NCBI GenBank assembly: GCA_000469685.2
Contig: LS997563.1
Span: 4,413,281-4,477,280 of the forward strand
DNA: 64,000 nt
Source of the DNA: Haemonchus contortus
Lineage: Eukaryota > Nematoda > Chromadorea > Rhabditida > Trichostrongylidae
Direction of reading: 5' to 3'
Shown here: positions 50,501 to 56,500 of the stretch, piece by piece
How positions within the stretch are numbered: the first letter of the stretch is position 1
How the letters are laid out: the number at the start of each line of letters is the position of its first letter
Notes under the pieces: generated by a model
Told to the model about the DNA's origin: nothing
Databases searched by the model: none
Seen by the model: only the letters and a program-made list of their open reading frames with translations
Made by a program: the position numbers and the translations under genes

Positions 50501-53500
50501 TACATTTGCGACGGTGAGCCAGACTGTCGGGATCGTTCAGACGAGATGAACTGTCCAGCTCTCCGACAATGCGAACCGAACGAGTTCAAGTGAGTCGCTA
50601 TGTCTATTTCGGAGGGTTACTATATGTTTAATCAGATTAGGAGTGTGGATATTTATCTATTTATACGGCTCATGGGACAAAGTTTCCAAAAAATAAGATA
50701 AAATAAATAAAAATCCACTGCACCTAGTTACGCCGTAATCTTTTCAAAGTCAGGTCGTAATCACCCAACTGTGCCTGAATTGAGGTTTTTCATCTCGCAC
50801 CAACTTTACTCTCAATCCTGATGAGCTGTTCAGATTTTTGTGTGTAATCTTACTCTACAGTTGGTTAAATCGACCTTTTTTTCACTGTTCTCAAACATAC
50901 TGTAGCGGTAAGTTCTAGGTGACTTGTGCAATGGACGAGTATACCCCCGTGACCCACGCGGGTCTATTCTTTGAACAGTATCTCCTACAATCATCTTCTT
51001 CATGTTTCTGAATGTGTACCCACGTGCCCAGAAAGCGCAAAGCGAGTCAGGCTCTTAATAGCTTAACAATTTTCGGCCTGAATGATTCCGATCTTCATGT
51101 ATATTTGCTTTCTCTTCTTCTCTGATTGCGATTCTGTTCTGCAAACTTCATTTCTCGACTTTGTTTCAAGTTTTTCACCCAAAAAACTCCTGTGAACATG
51201 ATAAGTTTTCGATGAAAAACTTGTTCTTTCCTTTGAACACTCTGTTCACGAGTGCAGCTGCTGAATTTCTGTCATAAAGCCCTTGCACCCTTGCAAGATT
51301 GCTGCAGTTGCTCTATGGGTCTAGGAGATTCAGCCTTTCTTTCGAAGGGAGCGGCTTTGTTGGCTATTTCAGAGGAATGGGGGGGGGGGGGGCTAGGGTG
51401 GAGTTGCCACCTACTTGCATATTTGCATGAAACCTTTTAGAACATTTTTTATCTCTTTTGTCGAGATATTTTTAGGTCCTTTTTTCTGAATATCCCTGAG
51501 GTCCGCACTATTAGTAGCAACCACCTCGTTACTTATTCGCACCTAGCATGGCATGCCCATCGTCCCCTTTGTAATTATGTACGCTGTTGGGTTAAAATCC
51601 AGTGGATCCGGTAAATACGACATGAGCATGTAGAGACCATATGAGGAATCAGAAGGCTGCACGTTCGTGGAAGAAGATGTTGCCTATTATTTGGGCGACA
51701 AAAGGTGAACTAAAAGGGGCGTGGCAACAGGCCAAATTACAGAGATCACTTCCGTGCCAAACGAACGCCTCTCATCAAAGTATCAACGTCACAATAGTTT
51801 ACTGCTGAATGTGATATGATGAGCCCGAAACTGCAATAGTGATAGTAAGATTGATAGGAGAAAACAGATGATAACATTGTTATTGGTATGAAATTAACGG
51901 GCGAGAGCTTATCTTTATGCACCGGTCGAATTACGTTTTTCTTCCACACTGGAATTGTCGGATCCTTTCATGATGTGGTTCAAGGTGAAAACGTGGTCAA
52001 AGCTGTAACAAGTAGCAATCTTACTTTGGCATGGGTCGCAGTTAGTTAAAATTGCATAAACCCTCTCAGCTATCTTGTTGGGGCTATTTAAAATCAGGCA
52101 CAATTTTTGTTAGCCAGCGCTGTAGTTTATAAAACCTGTACAGTCTAGGCTTAGCAGTAGTGTTTCCATCATAACTTATCTACAGGCTGGGTGGTAGAAC
52201 TGTTGAGTCAACATACACCTTGAAGTCTACAATAATAGATAAACTGAATGCGTATGATACCTGAATTTTTACCGTTTGTTTGTTGAGAAGTTGCAAGCTA
52301 CCTGATTTTTTCTTGAATTGCCTCTGGTGATTAAATCTCGTCCAAACAGGGCGATCTCTCCATTGCCGAAACCTACAATTTGATTGGAGACATTTTCGTT
52401 GGATTACGCCTCGTATGCCTCGTATTTGACTTTCACTGAAAACCGATAAGGTGTATCCCGCCTATGGAATGGTTCCGAGAGCCTCCTCCTGTTTATTTCA
52501 ATACTTTTATGATTCTAATCAGTTCTGGTCGGATCCGATCTGCTGGTCTGTGTAAGATCCTCCGAAAAAAATCAAATTCCAACCTGTCTGAAAAAGGATC
52601 GGATTTAAAGAATTGATGGATGTTACATTTCAGATGCCAGAACCAACGATGTGTTCAGAAGATGTGGCTCTGCGATGGAGATGACGATTGTGGGGATAAC
52701 TCCGATGAACAGAACTGCGGTAAGGCTGATTTTCGAACCGATAGCATGATTGTTACTAGCTTCTGGAGAGTATCTAGAGCCTCCAAAGGTGTTTAGCTCT
52801 CTGATCACTGAAAGAGAATTCCTAAATGTCCTAATTTTTCAAGGGAATCTTCTTTTTTTTTTGTAGCTTCGTCATTGAAATGCATCGATGAACAAACCTG
52901 ATGTTTTATCTGATAGCGATAATTTAAGGCGAGAGAAATCGCGACATTTCATGAATGATTAGCCAGCCAACAAGATTCGGTCGCCAATATCGTTGTCATC
53001 GCGCTATCACACATCGAGGGGAAAAGGAAAATTTGACGAATATATATGAAAAGAAGTCCTTTCCAGGAGTCCAAGAAGCAGGAGAAATGTGCAAAAAGAC
53101 AGAATTCCAATGTCGTGATCAACGGCAATGTGTACCATCTTCGTTCCATTGCGACGGAACCAATGATTGTCGTGATGGCAGTGATGAGGCTGGTATTCCT
53201 ACAGTAACTACCTACAGTTTCTCATTAAACGAAGTCGTCGGTTTAGGTCGGCTGTGTCCAACCGACGGTCGTCGAACCACCAGAGACCAATAAACAAGTC
53301 GCTCAGGGATCAACATTCCAACTCTCATGCAGGGTACATACTACTTTTGACGCTCCTGGAAGTAGAACCTCCCGAGTAACTTCCTATTTCAGGCTGTCGC
53401 CGTCCCTGAAGCTTATATTAACTGGCGTCTTAACTGGGGCCCTGTTTGCGAGCCACCCCGTTGTATTCAAGCTTCTGAAGGCGGTTACGGAACACTCACT

Positions 53501-56500
53501 GTCACCAACGCTCAGTACGTTTTGCTCTGTTTTTTTGGAATTTTTTACAAATTTCATCGATTTTTCAACTATTTCGCACTTTTCCTTACCCACACAGTCC
53601 TATGTGAATCGGAATGGGGAAACTTATCCGTTAATTGGGTCATAACTGGCGCCATTGACTGATGCCTAGTAATCTCCGACATCGGAGGAGTAGGTGGCGC
53701 GATTGGTCTGCACAAACAAGGGAGCGTCTAGCTGGCCATAATAATGACCTAGCCGATTGGTCCCTATTGTCAGACCATGTTGGTGGCGGCATTTAAAAGT
53801 TACTTGTTGCAAGTGGCCTCTCAGGGACCATAAAAATTTTCCCCAATATTCCCCTTGGATGCTATATTTGAGGGTGGGTGGACGGTGAGTGAGAGCAGTT
53901 CAGGGGACCGGTTCAGATCACCCACCGCCATCATCATCATCATTGTCGCCTGCAATGGTATGCAGTCGATTGGTGGTCTGTCATGTTGGCTGCACAGCAG
54001 ATATGGAAGTGGGTGGGAGAACTGAGAGAAGCAAGAAATTCATGAAACGCCGCTGCGCAATCACCCACTCTCTGCAAGAACTATCCCCATCGATAAGGAA
54101 TATCGGCGATAATGAAGAAATCCCTTCGCACGTACGGCGGTGTCGACGACCGTGGTGGAGCTCCCTGACCGAATATCAAATCTTCATGGGTGCGCTGAAA
54201 ACGATTTTTCACTCCGATTCGATTGATTCAAGGGCTATTACGGGAAGACTTATTGGGCCGAAAGGCAGGGGTAAACGTTACCCAGAATTCCCCCTTCCAT
54301 GTTTGAGGGGAAAGGTTTTAGTTCAAATGGGTGTTTTTTGATGGAACGGTAACCGATAGTATTGGAAAGTGCACTTGATCACATCCTCTTCATACTCTTT
54401 CGAAACTTTCTGGTAGACTATTCTATGAATCTGAAGTGATCCGCTCAAGAAGAGGATTAGAGTTCTGCCCCTACATGATTATTCGGCCCTGGATGAATTG
54501 AACGGGTACCTGGGAATAGAAGTTGAGTATGGGGTGCATCGTGGGTCACATTAAACCAGTTGATTACCCTCTTCCTCTGTTCTGCGGCAAGAACTTCGGA
54601 TAGGGAACAGAGTTTGATCTCCTTGGCTCTGGGTAGATTGACCATATTTCCCTTCCCGAGTGACAAACCTGTTTTCAGATTCCCTTTCCCTTTCTGATCA
54701 TTCAGAAAAGTCTGTACAGGCGGCCTTTTCCTTCTGTAATTCGGAAAAATTGCTAGGGAGAATTGCTGGAAACTTTCTCAGCGCAGTGGAGGGTTCCATG
54801 GGAAGTTCCCATTCATGTAAAAGCCCCGCCGATTCCGTTCTCCTTTGTAGATTGGGTGTATTGGTAATGGGCACGGAAAGACCAAAACAGAAGAAGCTCA
54901 CGAGAAAGGCAGAGCAGGGGCGAAAGGGCATTCAGTTACTTCTTCATGGGATAAGTGGTATTAGTGAAGTTCGTACTCCTCTCAATTTCGAGGTCTTTGG
55001 TGTATAGGAGGTTCACACCTGCTTTTATCGGAACGTATTAATCAAGAAATCTTATCAGGTGCCAACTGTTCAGACATAAGCCGATGGACGCCGTCATTAG
55101 TGGTTTTTTACGAGCCTTCACCTGAGCCTGACCTGACGATGAGTCACAACTGCACCTCGGGGCATTCGATTTTCTATGGGACTGATTATCTTCCGTTAGG
55201 GAGTTAGGACAGAGTTCCGATGGCTCCTGATAGTGTCCAGTCCTGATGGCTTCGATCCTCTTGGGAGGAACGTTTAAGCTGGTCTAAAGCGACGACCTGG
55301 CAAGGTGAACAGGGAAAGAAGGATAGCCCTTTCTTCTAATAAAGGGATCACTGGAGCCATGGTCATCAAGCTGATCACCATCAACTTCTTGTCCGAGTGT
55401 GCTAAGCAAACAGTACCGCCGAGTCATAGGTGCGATTGCCTTTGCTAAACCACCAGTTTACGCCGTGCCTATTACCTATAGAGCGGTTTGTGCTGTCTCT
55501 GGGAATAGCTAGGAGTTGAATCTCCTCGTGTTTGGTAGTGCGTGGGTTTGTGGAAGGGACACACTGCCTTAAGATCAGAATACGGACGGTCTTCTACTAA
55601 CTTCTCTAAACCGGACCGAACCGAATCATGAGAGAGCTCAGATGGCTCCTCATGGTATCCAGTTCTGTTAACGGCTCTGATTCTCCTTGGAGTAATCTTG
55701 AAGCTGGTCCGAACCAGACTGAACAAAGCTCAAAAGTGGACCTGCCGTATCAGTCATATAAGGTATGTCAGTATCAACAGTATCGAGTAGGGGTTGGAAG
55801 CGTAGCGTATGACATAGTTATTGATTAATGATATGTCTCCAGGCCATTTTCATTTCATTTATAACCCATACAACGTCTATATGGTGCCCGGCTTTGCAAG
55901 GTCGTCACGTCTGAGACCAGTTAGCATTCATTCATCCCCTCATCGTGACCGACGATTTGTCGCCCAGTCATCATAACGAGAGATATTAATTCATTGGCCA
56001 CGGCCAGTCATTCAACCTGTTCGCAATCACATGATGATAGCAAAAGATATGAATATAAAAGGCAATCAATAATGGTAACATGTAAAATTTATTACTGGTT
56101 TTTCTGTGAGCAGTTGATGAGGTCACAGTAACTGGAACACCTGGAGTGGTTATTATAGGACTAAAGGGCTGAAGATTTGAAGTAAGGTAGAAGTGGTAGT
56201 CTAGGTAGTCTGGAGGTACCATACAGATTTCCATGGGAGTGTCCATTGGATTGAAGGTGTCGAGTCTACTGGGAAGGAGAGATAAAGTGTCTTGGATATG
56301 AACGATCTTGCCCATCAGTATGTCACACGGTATGCCATCTACCGTCGATCATCTACCTTTGGGTGCAACTTGAATGCGTGGCGCAACCCGCAACTGAGTG
56401 ACACCGAGGACTTTTCCAGTTTTTTCATGGCAATATTAGGCATCTGACATGCGATTGCCAATACTGGCCGAGTATTTATCATCAAGTGCATTACCCATTT

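Noticed and set aside
53889..54341. 150-codon plus-strand frame
   Set aside because: Starts in a microsatellite-bearing region, no splice phase matching perlecan, no recognisable domain.
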